From an uncultured Oscillospiraceae bacterium (lineage in GTDB: Bacteria > Bacillota > Clostridia > Oscillospirales > Oscillospiraceae): DNA of 64,000 nt. The DNA lies in assembly GCA_910588635.1 (NCBI GenBank), contig CAJUPW010000013.1, positions 9,770-73,769 of the forward strand. The letters run 5' to 3'. Positions 57,253 to 64,000 of this stretch are shown piece by piece. The position numbers were made by a program, and so were the translations under genes. The first letter of the stretch is position 1; every line of letters begins with the position of its first letter. The notes under the pieces are model-generated. The model did no database searches and was not told where the DNA came from. It saw nothing but the letters and a program-made list of their open reading frames with translations.

Positions 57253-58059
57253 TTAATATAACTTATCCAGAATGTCCACGATGTCCCCGATTACGCCGTC
57301 GTCGCAGTGACAGAGGACGCGGGCGCCCCAGTCCTTCACCTCGGGGGCGCAGTTGGCGGGGGCGAAGGGGATGGCGGACAGCTCCAGCATGGGGATGTCG
57401 TTCTGGTTGTCCCCCACGCAGTAGACGTGGTCGGGAGCGATCCCCAATAACCGGGCCACTCGGGCCACCCCGCCCCCCTTGCTGCTCCCCTTGCGGGTGA
57501 ACTCCAGATAGCACGGGTTGGAGAAAATGGCCTCGTACCGTGCCCCGAAGCGCTCCAGCACTCGGGCCTGAACGGGGAGCAGGACCTCCTGCTCCTGATG
57601 GAAAATGGCTTTCACCCAGGGAGTGGGCATGTCCGCGATGGGGCACTCCGTATAGTCGCAGTTCACCTTTTTCAGGTGGGCCAGGGTGATGTGGTTGGGA
57701 TGGCAGACATAGATGTCCTCCCCGTGATAGACCTCCAGGGACAGGGAGGGGAACTCCTCCATCAGCTCCGCCAGGTCGGCGGGGGCCATGTCGGGCAGAC
57801 AGGTCTGCTCCAGCATCCGGCCGGCCTGGAAGTCGTAGATGGCCGCCCCGTTGGACAGCACCGCCGGGGCGTTCATGGGGACAACCGGAGCGTGGGGGGC
57901 GAAGGTGCGGTGGGCACGGCCGGTGGAGACCGTGAAATAGCCCCCCTCCCGGATCAGATACCGGATGGCCTCCAGGTTGCGCTCCGGAATGCGCAGGTGA
58001 TAGTCGTACAGCGTGTCGTCAAAGTCGCTGGCAAGTAAAATGCCGTCGAATTTCCCCAT
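57253..58059 (-). CDS. HAD-superfamily hydrolase, Cof type, in the thiT operon
   Basis: A 268-residue HAD phosphatase with C2B cap. Motif I is ASDFDDTLYD (about 10-19), motif II STGRAHR, motif III Lys in GSSKGGGVARVARLLG and motif IV GDNQNDIPML. It is 27 bases downstream of the thiamine transporter gene thiT and shares its TPP-controlled message, which suggests a thiamine-phosphate or related vitamin phosphatase; this is inference from position only. Confidence 0.9.
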   Translation of the reverse strand: MGKFDGILLASDFDDTLYDYHLRIPERNLEAIRYLIREGGYFTVSTGRAHRTFAPHAPVVPMNAPAVLSNGAAIYDFQAGRMLEQTCLPDMAPADLAELMEEFPSLSLEVYHGEDIYVCHPNHITLAHLKKVNCDYTECPIADMPTPWVKAIFHQEQEVLLPVQARVLERFGARYEAIFSNPCYLEFTRKGSSKGGGVARVARLLGIAPDHVYCVGDNQNDIPMLELSAIPFAPANCAPEVKDWGARVLCHCDDGVIGDIVDILDKLY

Positions 58060-58086
58060 GGGGCCTCCTTTCGCCCCGGTGGGGGC

Positions 58087-58641
58087 CTATTTCAGGTCCT
58101 CGCCCTGATAGTATTTCTTCATTGCCTTGGATGCCAGCGCGAAGATCGCCAGACAGAGGATCAGGTCAACACCAATATAGCTGATATTATAGACAAAGGA
58201 ATAGAGGTAGGGGTTATCAAATACCATGCCGATGACCTCGGTAGGAACCAGAATGCGGTACACGGTGATACCGCTGACAAAGTGAACCGCGAAACGGCCG
58301 GCCGCTCCCAGAACGCTGCCCCAGTAGATTCCGCCGGGCTTCCCTTTGCCCAGCCCCGCCAAGGCTACCGGGATGGGCGCGGCGATGTAATCCAGAATAA
58401 TGGAGACCCAGCCGTAGCCCACCGCCCCCTGAACAAAGACCTGGAGCACGCCAAACGCGGTACAGGTCACCAGGCCGGGCCCCACGCCCCAGCGCACACA
58501 AAACAGGAACAGGGGCAGCATTTCCAGAGAGATGGAGCCGCCGTTTGGGAACTCATAGGGTTTAATCATCCCCAGTACCAGGGCCAGGGCAATCATGACA
58601 CCGGCCTCCGCCAGCATCCGGGTCGCTTTGTTTTTTGTCAT
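58087..58641 (-). CDS. thiT: Energy-coupled thiamine transporter ThiT
   Basis: A 184-residue membrane S-component of an ECF-type vitamin importer with about six helices. The family opening is ALALVLGMIKPYEFPNGGSI; GYGWVSIILDYIAAPIPVALAG and VHFVSGITVYRI match the thiamine-binding helices. It needs the shared EcfA/A'/T module, not in this window. ATG 58641 follows a GGGAGG site; the open frame reaches 59286 but that part is the riboswitch and promoter. A TPP riboswitch leader makes expression rise when thiamine pyrophosphate is scarce. Confidence 0.94.
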   Translation of the reverse strand: MTKNKATRMLAEAGVMIALALVLGMIKPYEFPNGGSISLEMLPLFLFCVRWGVGPGLVTCTAFGVLQVFVQGAVGYGWVSIILDYIAAPIPVALAGLGKGKPGGIYWGSVLGAAGRFAVHFVSGITVYRILVPTEVIGMVFDNPYLYSFVYNISYIGVDLILCLAIFALASKAMKKYYQGEDLK

Positions 58642-58730
58642 TGTCGTTTCCTCCCAAAAGTGAAGATACCGCATTACATCCGGACGGGTGTAGTGCGGTC
58701 TTAGAGGAGACGACGGCAAAATCTCTCTTC

Positions 58731-58831
58731 CACTTCCTACGCCGGCATTACCCGGATCAGGTTCAAGGGACCGGAGACAGCTGTGTTTGCCTCTGCATCT
58801 CAGCCGGGAACTTTGCTCCCAGCGCCCCTGT
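58731..58831 (-). promoter_or_regulatory. TPP riboswitch (THI element)
   Basis: On the minus strand the conserved TPP-aptamer parts occur in order: GGGGCGCTGGGAG, GGCTGAGATG, then CCTTGAACCTGATCCGGG and TAATGCCGGCGTAGGAAG. About 90 bases of leader remain before thiT; an ACCGCA-TACA/TGTA-TGCGGT hairpin just before the ribosome site (about 58663-58700) suggests control of translation rather than termination. Confidence 0.95.
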
Positions 58832-58858
58832 GTTCGATTGTACTGCGGTTCGTTGTCT

Positions 58859-58887
58859 ATTTTAGGCGGGAACAGGTGGTTTGTCAA
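58859..58887 (-). promoter_or_regulatory. Promoter of the thiT riboswitch transcript
   Basis: On the minus strand TTGACA (58887-58882), 17-base spacer, TAAAAT (58864-58859), about 30 bases before the aptamer. Confidence 0.8.
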
Positions 58888-58896
58888 GCCTTTTCC

Positions 58897-58925
58897 TTGA
58901 CATTCCGCCCCATCGCCGATATACT
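58897..58925 (+). promoter_or_regulatory. Promoter of ylmH
   Basis: TTGACA (58897-58902), 17-base spacer, TATACT (58920-58925), back to back with the thiT promoter and 28 bases before the start codon. Confidence 0.8.
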
Positions 58926-58953
58926 GTACCCCACAGAAAGGGGGGAACCCGCC

Positions 58954-59754
58954 GTGAACAAGAAGGAGCTGCTGGACCGCTGTGCCCGGGATGGAGAGGA
59001 GCGGATCCTGCTGGCCCGGACGCTGGACAAGCTGGAGCTGGCCCGAAGCCGGGGCGTTCCCGCCCATACCCCCTTCCTCTCCCCGAGGGAGCAGGCCTCT
59101 GTGACCGACCTGCTCCACGCCTGGGGCAGGCCCAGGCACCTGTTCTGGGGCGGCTATCCGGACAGCGAGCGCCGGGTGTGCCTCTTCCTGGCCGACTGGC
59201 AGGAGGAGGACGGCGTTCTCGGCGATCCGGAGGGACCCCTGACCGCCATTGAGGCCAGATTCCCCGATGCTGCCGCCCTCACGCATCGGGACATTCTGGG
59301 CGCCCTCATGGGCCTGGGGCTGACTCGGGAGGTGCTGGGGGACATCCTCCTGCCCCGGCCGGGGCTGTGTCAGGTGGCGGTGCTGCGGGAAGCCGCTCCT
59401 ATCCTCCTGTCCCAGTGGGAGGGGGCCGGGCGCTATAAGGTGAACCTGTCGGAGATATCCTTACAGCAGCTCACCCCCAAGCCCGCCCGGGTCAAGACCG
59501 TCCGGGACACGGTGTCCACCCCCCGGCTGGACGCGGTGACGGCCTCCGCTTTCTCCCTGTCCCGGAGCAAGGCCGCCGCCCTCATCACCGCGGGGAAGGT
59601 GTCCCTCAACCACCGGGAGTGCCTCAAGGCCGACCGCCAGGTGGGGGAGGGGGACGTGCTCACCTGCCGGGGGCTGGGCAAGTGCGTGGTGAAAGAGGTG
59701 CCTGGCCAGTCCAAAAAGGGCCGGACCATGCTGGTGTTAGAGAGGTATGTGTAA
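58954..59754 (+). CDS. ylmH: YlmH-type S4-domain RNA-binding protein
   Basis: A 266-residue protein of the YlmH family. An N-terminal region of about 70 residues (ELLDRCARDGEERILLAR, HTPFLSPREQASV) leads into a YlmH core and a C-terminal S4 RNA-binding domain (about 190-240: RLDAVTASAFSLSRSKAAALI, GKVSLNHREC). YlmH homologues bind ribosomes and take part in rescue of stalled large subunits. GTG 58954 with an AAGGGGGG site is used. It overlaps the DUF896 gene by one base. Confidence 0.92.
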   Translation: MNKKELLDRCARDGEERILLARTLDKLELARSRGVPAHTPFLSPREQASVTDLLHAWGRPRHLFWGGYPDSERRVCLFLADWQEEDGVLGDPEGPLTAIEARFPDAAALTHRDILGALMGLGLTREVLGDILLPRPGLCQVAVLREAAPILLSQWEGAGRYKVNLSEISLQQLTPKPARVKTVRDTVSTPRLDAVTASAFSLSRSKAAALITAGKVSLNHRECLKADRQVGEGDVLTCRGLGKCVVKEVPGQSKKGRTMLVLERYV

Positions 59755-59963
59755 TGGAACAGGCAAAAATCGACCGCATCAACGAGCTGGCCCGGAAGTC
59801 TAAGACGGAGGCGGGCCTCACTCCGGGGGAGAAGGCGGAGCAGGCCGCCCTACGCCGGGAGTATGTGGCCGCCGTCCGGGCCAATCTCACCGCCCGGCTG
59901 GACAGTACGGTGATCCAGTACCCGGACGGCACCCGGAAGAAGCTGAAAAAGAAGAAACCTTAA
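59754..59963 (+). CDS. DUF896 (YnzC-type) small protein
   Basis: A 69-residue protein with the DUF896 pattern AKIDRINELARKSKTEAGLT, then EQAALRREYVAAVRANL and a lysine-rich C terminus. Bacillus YnzC is SOS-induced or of unknown role. It starts at ATG 59754 overlapping ylmH (TAATG), so translation is coupled. Confidence 0.92.
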   Translation: MEQAKIDRINELARKSKTEAGLTPGEKAEQAALRREYVAAVRANLTARLDSTVIQYPDGTRKKLKKKKP

Positions 59964-59974
59964 TGGTTTTTTAA

Positions 59975-60003
59975 TTGACAACCCAACCGTTTTCTGACAT
60001 AAT
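59975..60003 (+). promoter_or_regulatory. Promoter of the degV-type gene
   Basis: TTGACA (59975-59980), 17-base spacer, CATAAT (59998-60003), 58 bases before the start codon. Confidence 0.7.
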
Positions 60004-60060
60004 GGCGGTGCTTTCAGATTACTCCGGGCGAGGCGCCCCATTGACGTAAGGAGGTCCACT

Positions 60061-60924
60061 ATGGCCCGTATCAAATTTACCACCGACTCCGCCGCCGATA
60101 TTCCCGCCTCCCTTCGGGAGGAGCTGTCCATTCAGGTGCTCCCCTTCCCCATCGCCATGGGAGATCGGGAGTACGCCGACGGCTTCGACTTCACGCCGGA
60201 GGAATTCTACGGCATGCTCCTGGCGGCTCCCCAGATTCCCACTCACGCCCAGCTCAATCCCTATGTGTTTGAGGAGCTGTTCGAGCAGGCCTATGAGGCC
60301 GGTTACACCGACCTGATCCATACCTCCATAAACTCCAAGGGCTCCGCCACCTGCTCCAACGCCTTCCAGGCCCGGGGCGACTTCTACCGGGACCACCCGG
60401 AGGCGGAGGAGACCTTTCACATTCACATCATCGACGCGCTGAACTACACCATGGGCTACGGCTGGGCGGTGGTCCAGGGGGCGAAGATGGCCGCCGGGGG
60501 CGCGGAACCTCGGGAGATTGTGGACTATATCCAGGACTGGGTGGACCATGTGCGGGTGATTTTCGCCCCCCTGGACCTGCGCTTCGCCAAGAAGTCGGGC
60601 CGGGTGTCCGCCGCCGCCGCCTTTGTGGGGGAGGCCCTGGGGCTGAAGCCCGTTATGACCTTCACCGGCGGGGAATCCAAAATTCTGGCCAAGGTCCGGG
60701 GGGAGAAGGCCGTGGTGGCCAAGCTGGTGGAGCTGTGCAGGAGCGGGCGCAAAGCGGACACCCCCTATCTGATGATCCGGGGCGGCAACGCCGAGCAGAG
60801 TGAAAAGCTGCTGGAGGCCTGCCGTCAGGAGCTGGGAGAGGAGCCCGCCCTCAGCTACCACATCGGCGGCGTCATCGCCATCAACGCCGGCCCCAACCTC
60901 ATCGGGATCATCTATCGGGATTGA
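60061..60924 (+). CDS. DegV-family fatty acid-binding protein
   Basis: A 287-residue DegV/FakB-fold protein. The opening KFTTDSAADIPASLREE holds the family TDSxxD loop, and IHTSINSKGSATCSNA (about 84-99) and MGYGWAVVQGAKMAAGG line the fatty-acid tunnel. FakB proteins present exogenous fatty acids to FakA kinase; no fakA is near, so a role in fatty-acid incorporation is likely but not shown. It has its own promoter and a terminator right after. Confidence 0.92.
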   Translation: MARIKFTTDSAADIPASLREELSIQVLPFPIAMGDREYADGFDFTPEEFYGMLLAAPQIPTHAQLNPYVFEELFEQAYEAGYTDLIHTSINSKGSATCSNAFQARGDFYRDHPEAEETFHIHIIDALNYTMGYGWAVVQGAKMAAGGAEPREIVDYIQDWVDHVRVIFAPLDLRFAKKSGRVSAAAAFVGEALGLKPVMTFTGGESKILAKVRGEKAVVAKLVELCRSGRKADTPYLMIRGGNAEQSEKLLEACRQELGEEPALSYHIGGVIAINAGPNLIGIIYRD

Positions 60925-60932
60925 GATAGTGC

Positions 60933-60966
60933 CGTCCAGCCGTTTTCATGCGGCTGGGCGTTTATT
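60933..60966 (+). terminator. Terminator of the degV-type gene
   Basis: CGTCCAGCCG/CGGCTGGGCG (one G-U pair), 8-base loop, 8 bases after the stop, followed by TTTATTTTA. Confidence 0.82.
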
Positions 60967-61024
60967 TTACAGATTATTCATGTCTTTTGTGGTATGCTAT
61001 TGGAAAAGAAAAGAGGCGACCACG

Positions 61025-62179
61025 ATGAACAACAGACAACTCACCTGGCCCCAGCGGGGGCGGCTCTGGCTGCGGCTGGGCCTGCGGCTGATCCTAACGG
61101 CACTGGCGGTGTGGACGGTGATAAGATTCGGGCGGCCGCTGCTCTCCCTCTTCGCCCCGTTTCTGTTCGCCCTGGCCGCCGCCGCCTTGCTCAATCCCCT
61201 GGTGAAGCGGCTGCAGAAGGTCTTGGGCTGGAACAGGCAGCTGCTGTCCGCCTTGCTGCTGATCCTCCTGTTCGGTCTGATCGGCGGGGGACTGGCCCTG
61301 CTGGTCTACGCCGCGGCGGGGCAGCTGATGTCCCTGGTCCAGAACTGGAGCGGCCTGCTGGCCAGCGCCCAGTCCGCCATGGATCAGGTGGAGGCCCTTT
61401 TCGCCCGCTTCCTTGCCCTGGTGCCCCCGCAGGTCACTGAGATTGTGGAGGATACCGGAGACAAGCTGTTCCAATGGCTGTCGGACGTGGTCCCCGCCGC
61501 CCTGGCGGATCTGGGCCGGGAGGCTGGGGAGAAGGCCATGGGCCTGCCCTCCTTTCTGGTGGCTCTCATCATCTTTGTCATGGCCACCTTTCTGCTGGCC
61601 GCCGACTACCCCTACCTGCGCAGCCGGGCGGTCCAGCATATGGACGAGGGGATGCTCCGTTTCCTGGGCCAGCTGCGCTCCACGGCTCTGGGAGCTTTCG
61701 GCGGCTACCTCAAGGCGGAATTTTTCCTGTCGGTGGGGGTGTTCTTTATCCTGCTGGCCGGCTTCTTCGTCACGGGACAGCCTTACGGCCTGCTGCTGGC
61801 CCTGGGGCTGGCGGTGATGGACTTCATCCCCATCATCGGGGCGGGCACCGCCATGGTCCCCTGGGCCTTTGTCGCCCTGTTCACCGGCGACCTGCCCTCG
61901 GCTGTGGAGCTGATGGTCATCTGGGGGGCTATCGCCCTGTTCCGCCGGGTGATGGAGCCCAAATTTGTGGGGGACCAGACGGGGCTGTCCCCTCTGCTGT
62001 CCCTGGCCGCCATCTACGTGGGCATGAAGCTGGCCGGGGTGCTGGGCATGGTTTTTGGGCCGGTGGTGGTGCTGGTGGCGCTGAATCTGGCCGGTATGGG
62101 CATGTTCCGGGGCTTTCGGCTGGACCTGGAGGCCTCCGCCCGGGATATCGCCGCCGTCCTCAGCGAGCGGCCGGAGTAA
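61025..62179 (+). CDS. AI-2E/YtvI-family membrane transporter
   Basis: A 384-residue membrane protein of the UPF0118/AI-2E exporter family with about eight helices. Family markers: FLFALAAAALLNPLV near the start, and the C-terminal PYGLLLALGLAVMDFIPIIGAG and MEPKFVGDQTGLSPLLSLAA. The sporulation-associated YtvI subgroup is likely in a clostridial genome, but the signal carried is unknown. ATG 61025 is used; the frame runs back through degV. No good sigma-A promoter was found just upstream (TATGCT at about 60992 only). Confidence 0.9.
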   Translation: MNNRQLTWPQRGRLWLRLGLRLILTALAVWTVIRFGRPLLSLFAPFLFALAAAALLNPLVKRLQKVLGWNRQLLSALLLILLFGLIGGGLALLVYAAAGQLMSLVQNWSGLLASAQSAMDQVEALFARFLALVPPQVTEIVEDTGDKLFQWLSDVVPAALADLGREAGEKAMGLPSFLVALIIFVMATFLLAADYPYLRSRAVQHMDEGMLRFLGQLRSTALGAFGGYLKAEFFLSVGVFFILLAGFFVTGQPYGLLLALGLAVMDFIPIIGAGTAMVPWAFVALFTGDLPSAVELMVIWGAIALFRRVMEPKFVGDQTGLSPLLSLAAIYVGMKLAGVLGMVFGPVVVLVALNLAGMGMFRGFRLDLEASARDIAAVLSERPE

Positions 62180-62184
62180 AAAAA

Positions 62185-62293
62185 CCGCCCGAAGGGCGGC
62201 GCCAACCGCGAGCCCAGCGCCTGCGCAGCCGTTGGCGGCTCTGCCGCCTTACGGATGCGGCGTACCCCTTGCGGGTAAGCGGGTCGCGGTTGG
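62185..62293. ncRNA. Structured intergenic element, cloverleaf-like
   Basis: After a hairpin CCGCCC/GGGCGG (62185-62199), a 92-base element is closed by the perfect 10-bp stem CCAACCGCGA (62202-62211) with TCGCGGTTGG (62284-62293). Inside are a GCGC/GCGC stem, a long CCGT-GGCGGC/GCCGCC-ACGG hairpin and TACCC/GGGTA. It is not a tRNA (no T-loop or anticodon arm consensus). It may be a folded RNA or a complex REP-type repeat; expression is unknown. Confidence 0.5.
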
Positions 62294-62459
62294 GGATATG
62301 AAGCCCGCGACGACGATATTCATAAATTCTCCAAAATTCCTCCGCAAAGTTCAAAAAGATATTTGTTTTTCTTCATGCTTTTTTCATATTTTGGCGGTAT
62401 GATAGCCACAGTTCAAGGGAACGCCTGAAATAACCTCGCTTTGAAAGGAGCGTTTAATC

Positions 62460-63845
62460 ATGGATGAATTCAACTTCTACAACAGTGAGAACGACGGCTA
62501 TCGGGGCAGCTTCGGCAGCTATGCGGACCCGGAGCCGGTGATACCCGGCACCCCCTTCGCCACCGGCGGTATGCGGCCCCCGAAGAAGAAACGGGGCGGG
62601 GCGGCTAAGGTCGTGGCCCTGGTGCTGGCCTGCGCCATCGCCGGGGGCGGCGCCGGGGTGGGCGGGGCCTACCTCTACAATAAGGCGGCGGTCCCCCAGA
62701 ACACCACCATCATACACGAGGAGAACCGGCCCCAGGTCCGGACCATCGTCAACACCAACAACGGCCAGCCCATGACCCCGGAGCAGCTCTACGCCGCCAA
62801 CCTGCCATCCTGCGTGGGCATCACGGTGAACACCACCCAGAACATCTGGGGCCAGACCACCACCTCCGCCGCCTCGGGCTCCGGCTTTGTCTATAGCCGG
62901 GACGGCTACATTGTCACCAACTACCACGTCATTGAGGAGGCGGACCGGGATGACAGCGGCTCCGTCACCATCCAGGTGTCCTTCGCCAACGGCGAAAAGT
63001 ACGACGCCAGGCTGGTGGGTGGCGAGAAGGACAACGACGTGGCTGTTTTGAAGATTGAGGCCGGCGGCCTCACCCCCGTCACTCTGGGTGACAGCTCCAA
63101 GCTGGTGGTGGGTGAGAGCGTCTACGCCATCGGCAACCCCCTGGGTGAGCTGACCTACTCCCTTACCGACGGCATCGTCTCCGCCCTGGACCGGCTCATC
63201 ACCACCACCGGCGCCGACGAGAACGGCCGGCAGACCAGCACCACCCTCAACGTGCTCCAGACCAACTGCGCCATCAACCCGGGCAACTCGGGCGGCCCGC
63301 TGTTTGACAGCTATGGCAATGTCATCGGCATCACCACCGCCAAGTACACCCAGTCCTCCTCCGGCGTCAACGCCGAGGGCCTGGGCTTCGCCCTCCCCAT
63401 CAACGACGTGAAGGAGATTCTGGCCGACCTCATCGCCCACGGCTATGTCACCGGCAAGCCCTATATGGGCGTTCAGGTGACCGATGTCCCTTCGGCGGCT
63501 CAGCAGTACGGAATTACCGCCGGCGCGGCGGTCAGCTATGTGGCCGAGGGCTCCTGCGCCCAGAAGGCGGGCCTCCAGGTCAACGACATCATCACCGCCA
63601 TCGACGACACCGCCATCGACTCCTCCTCCGCCCTCACCGCCGCCTTGACCACCGGCTACAAGGCGGGCGACACCGCCACCCTCACTGTCATCCGCAATCA
63701 GCAGGAGCTGAAGCTGACCATCACCTTCGACGAGAAGAACGCCGAGACCGAGGGCCGCAACCAGCTCCAGCAGGACAACAGCCAGCAGCAACAGCAGAAC
63801 AACGGCTACTACTATCAGTGGCCCTTCGGCGGCTTCCCCTGGTAA
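62460..63845 (+). CDS. HtrA-type serine protease (S1C family) with PDZ domain
   Basis: A 461-residue membrane-tethered protease. A cytoplasmic N terminus of about 45 residues and one helix (about 52-70) lead to a trypsin-like domain with catalytic His156 (TNYHVIEEA), Asp193 (DNDVAVLKI) and Ser277 (NPGNSGGPLF), then a PDZ domain (about 330-420: YMGVQVTDVPSAAQQ, CAQKAGLQVNDIITAID). The end is a glutamine- and asparagine-rich tail (about 437-455). It degrades or refolds misfolded exported proteins. AAAGGAG precedes ATG 62460. Confidence 0.95.
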   Translation: MDEFNFYNSENDGYRGSFGSYADPEPVIPGTPFATGGMRPPKKKRGGAAKVVALVLACAIAGGGAGVGGAYLYNKAAVPQNTTIIHEENRPQVRTIVNTNNGQPMTPEQLYAANLPSCVGITVNTTQNIWGQTTTSAASGSGFVYSRDGYIVTNYHVIEEADRDDSGSVTIQVSFANGEKYDARLVGGEKDNDVAVLKIEAGGLTPVTLGDSSKLVVGESVYAIGNPLGELTYSLTDGIVSALDRLITTTGADENGRQTSTTLNVLQTNCAINPGNSGGPLFDSYGNVIGITTAKYTQSSSGVNAEGLGFALPINDVKEILADLIAHGYVTGKPYMGVQVTDVPSAAQQYGITAGAAVSYVAEGSCAQKAGLQVNDIITAIDDTAIDSSSALTAALTTGYKAGDTATLTVIRNQQELKLTITFDEKNAETEGRNQLQQDNSQQQQQNNGYYYQWPFGGFPW

Positions 63846-63868
63846 TTCCGAGCTTCCATTAAAGCCGT

Positions 63869-63893
63869 ATTCCCCGCCCTTCGGGCGGGGAAT
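63869..63893 (+). terminator. Terminator after the HtrA-type gene
   Basis: ATTCCCCGCCC/GGGCGGGGAAT, 11 bp perfect, 3-base loop, 23 bases past the stop. Confidence 0.75.
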
Positions 63894-63912
63894 ACGCGTA
63901 TCAGTAATCAAT

Positions 63913-63948
63913 AAACCCCGCAGGACCGTCTCCGGTCCTGCGGGGTTT
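63913..63948. terminator. Second, bidirectional terminator
   Basis: AAACCCCGCAGGACCG/CGGTCCTGCGGGGTTT, 16 bp perfect with a 4-base loop; T-rich tails on both sides. It likely ends the minus-strand gene entering at 64000 as well. Confidence 0.85.
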
Positions 63949-63968
63949 GTCTGTTAGTGAGAGGGTTC

Positions 63969-64000
63969 TTAGAAAATACCCTGAGCCATCATGGCGTCGG
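63969..64000 (-). CDS. C-terminal end of a minus-strand gene (cut by window edge)
   Basis: The minus strand reads ...DAMMAQGIF followed by TAA at 63971-63969, placed right before a terminator. About ten codons are visible, so the family cannot be named with confidence. The position between a terminator and the window edge supports it being real. Confidence 0.45.
   Translation of the reverse strand, partial: DAMMAQGIF

Noticed and set aside
62202..62293. tRNA gene
   Set aside because: The cloverleaf-like fold lacks the T-loop GTTCRANNC, the D-loop GG and a plausible anticodon arm.
1..64000. CRISPR arrays, rRNA genes, prophage or intact insertion sequences
   Set aside because: No regularly spaced direct repeats, rRNA-like stretches, integrase or transposase genes were seen.

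Overview
The window looks like a chromosomal piece of a high-GC, Gram-positive (monoderm) Clostridia, most likely of the Oscillospiraceae (Flavonifractor/Lawsonibacter type). This is an inference from gene families (ThiT, DegV, YlmH, DUF896, YtvI-type AI-2E transporter, fused FeoA-FeoB, type 1B PyrD/PyrK), strong AGGAGG ribosome sites with many GTG starts, and consensus sigma-A promoters. No rRNA, tRNA, CRISPR, prophage or intact insertion sequence was seen.

Region by region: (1) 1-3.2 kb: end of a sugar-acid operon (2-hydroxyacid dehydrogenase, class II aldolase, PTS enzyme I, zinc-finger membrane protein). (2) 3.4-7.1 kb: an AT-richer operon of an ECF sigma factor, three membrane proteins and an ABC ATPase, each overlapping the next. 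(3) 7.4-13.7 kb: zapA, a U32 peptidase/RNA hydroxylase-like gene, a LuxE/LuxC-type fatty acyl reductase pair, dut and a DUF2262-like gene. (4) 13.7-19.5 kb: a small DUF6809-like gene facing an HTH repressor gene, with twin operators placed in a perfect promoter, then maf-mreC-mreD-PBP2 and mrp. (5) 19.5-24.1 kb: a lipoprotein SGNH hydrolase, feoAB fusion, SdpI-like protein and HAD hydrolase. (6) 24.3-26.0 kb (minus): PadR regulator with two duplicated HAAS-type membrane proteins. (7) 26.1-34.4 kb (minus): a complete maltodextrin-type operon: binding protein, two permeases, LacI regulator, malQ, glgP, with three tandem LacI-like operators. (8) 34.5-40.3 kb: cytidylate-kinase-like, glutamine-amidotransferase and VanY-type peptidase genes, then minus-strand HTH-membrane protein, dCMP deaminase and a Na/Pi cotransporter. 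(9) 40.5-46.9 kb: TetR plus a tripartite RND efflux operon that includes a TolC-like protein. (10) 46.9-56.9 kb (minus): nadE, then the pyrimidine operon pyrC-pyrF-zinc ribbon-pyrK-pyrD continuing into DUF1622, a phosphatase-GNAT fusion and YgiQ. (11) 57.0-64.0 kb: small YtxH-like protein, TPP-riboswitch-controlled thiT plus HAD phosphatase (minus), ylmH-DUF896, degV, an AI-2E/YtvI permease, an HtrA-type protease and the tail of one more minus-strand gene.

The most interesting parts are the luciferase-free LuxE/LuxC pair with a coupled 24-codon mini-ORF, the ECF sigma/ABC operon of distinct composition, the TolC-containing RND operon in a presumed one-membrane cell, the operator-in-spacer switch at 13.96-14.01 kb, the triple 12-bp-phased LacI operator, and several elaborate intergenic hairpin elements. 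Functions are assigned by reading motifs; no database search was possible.
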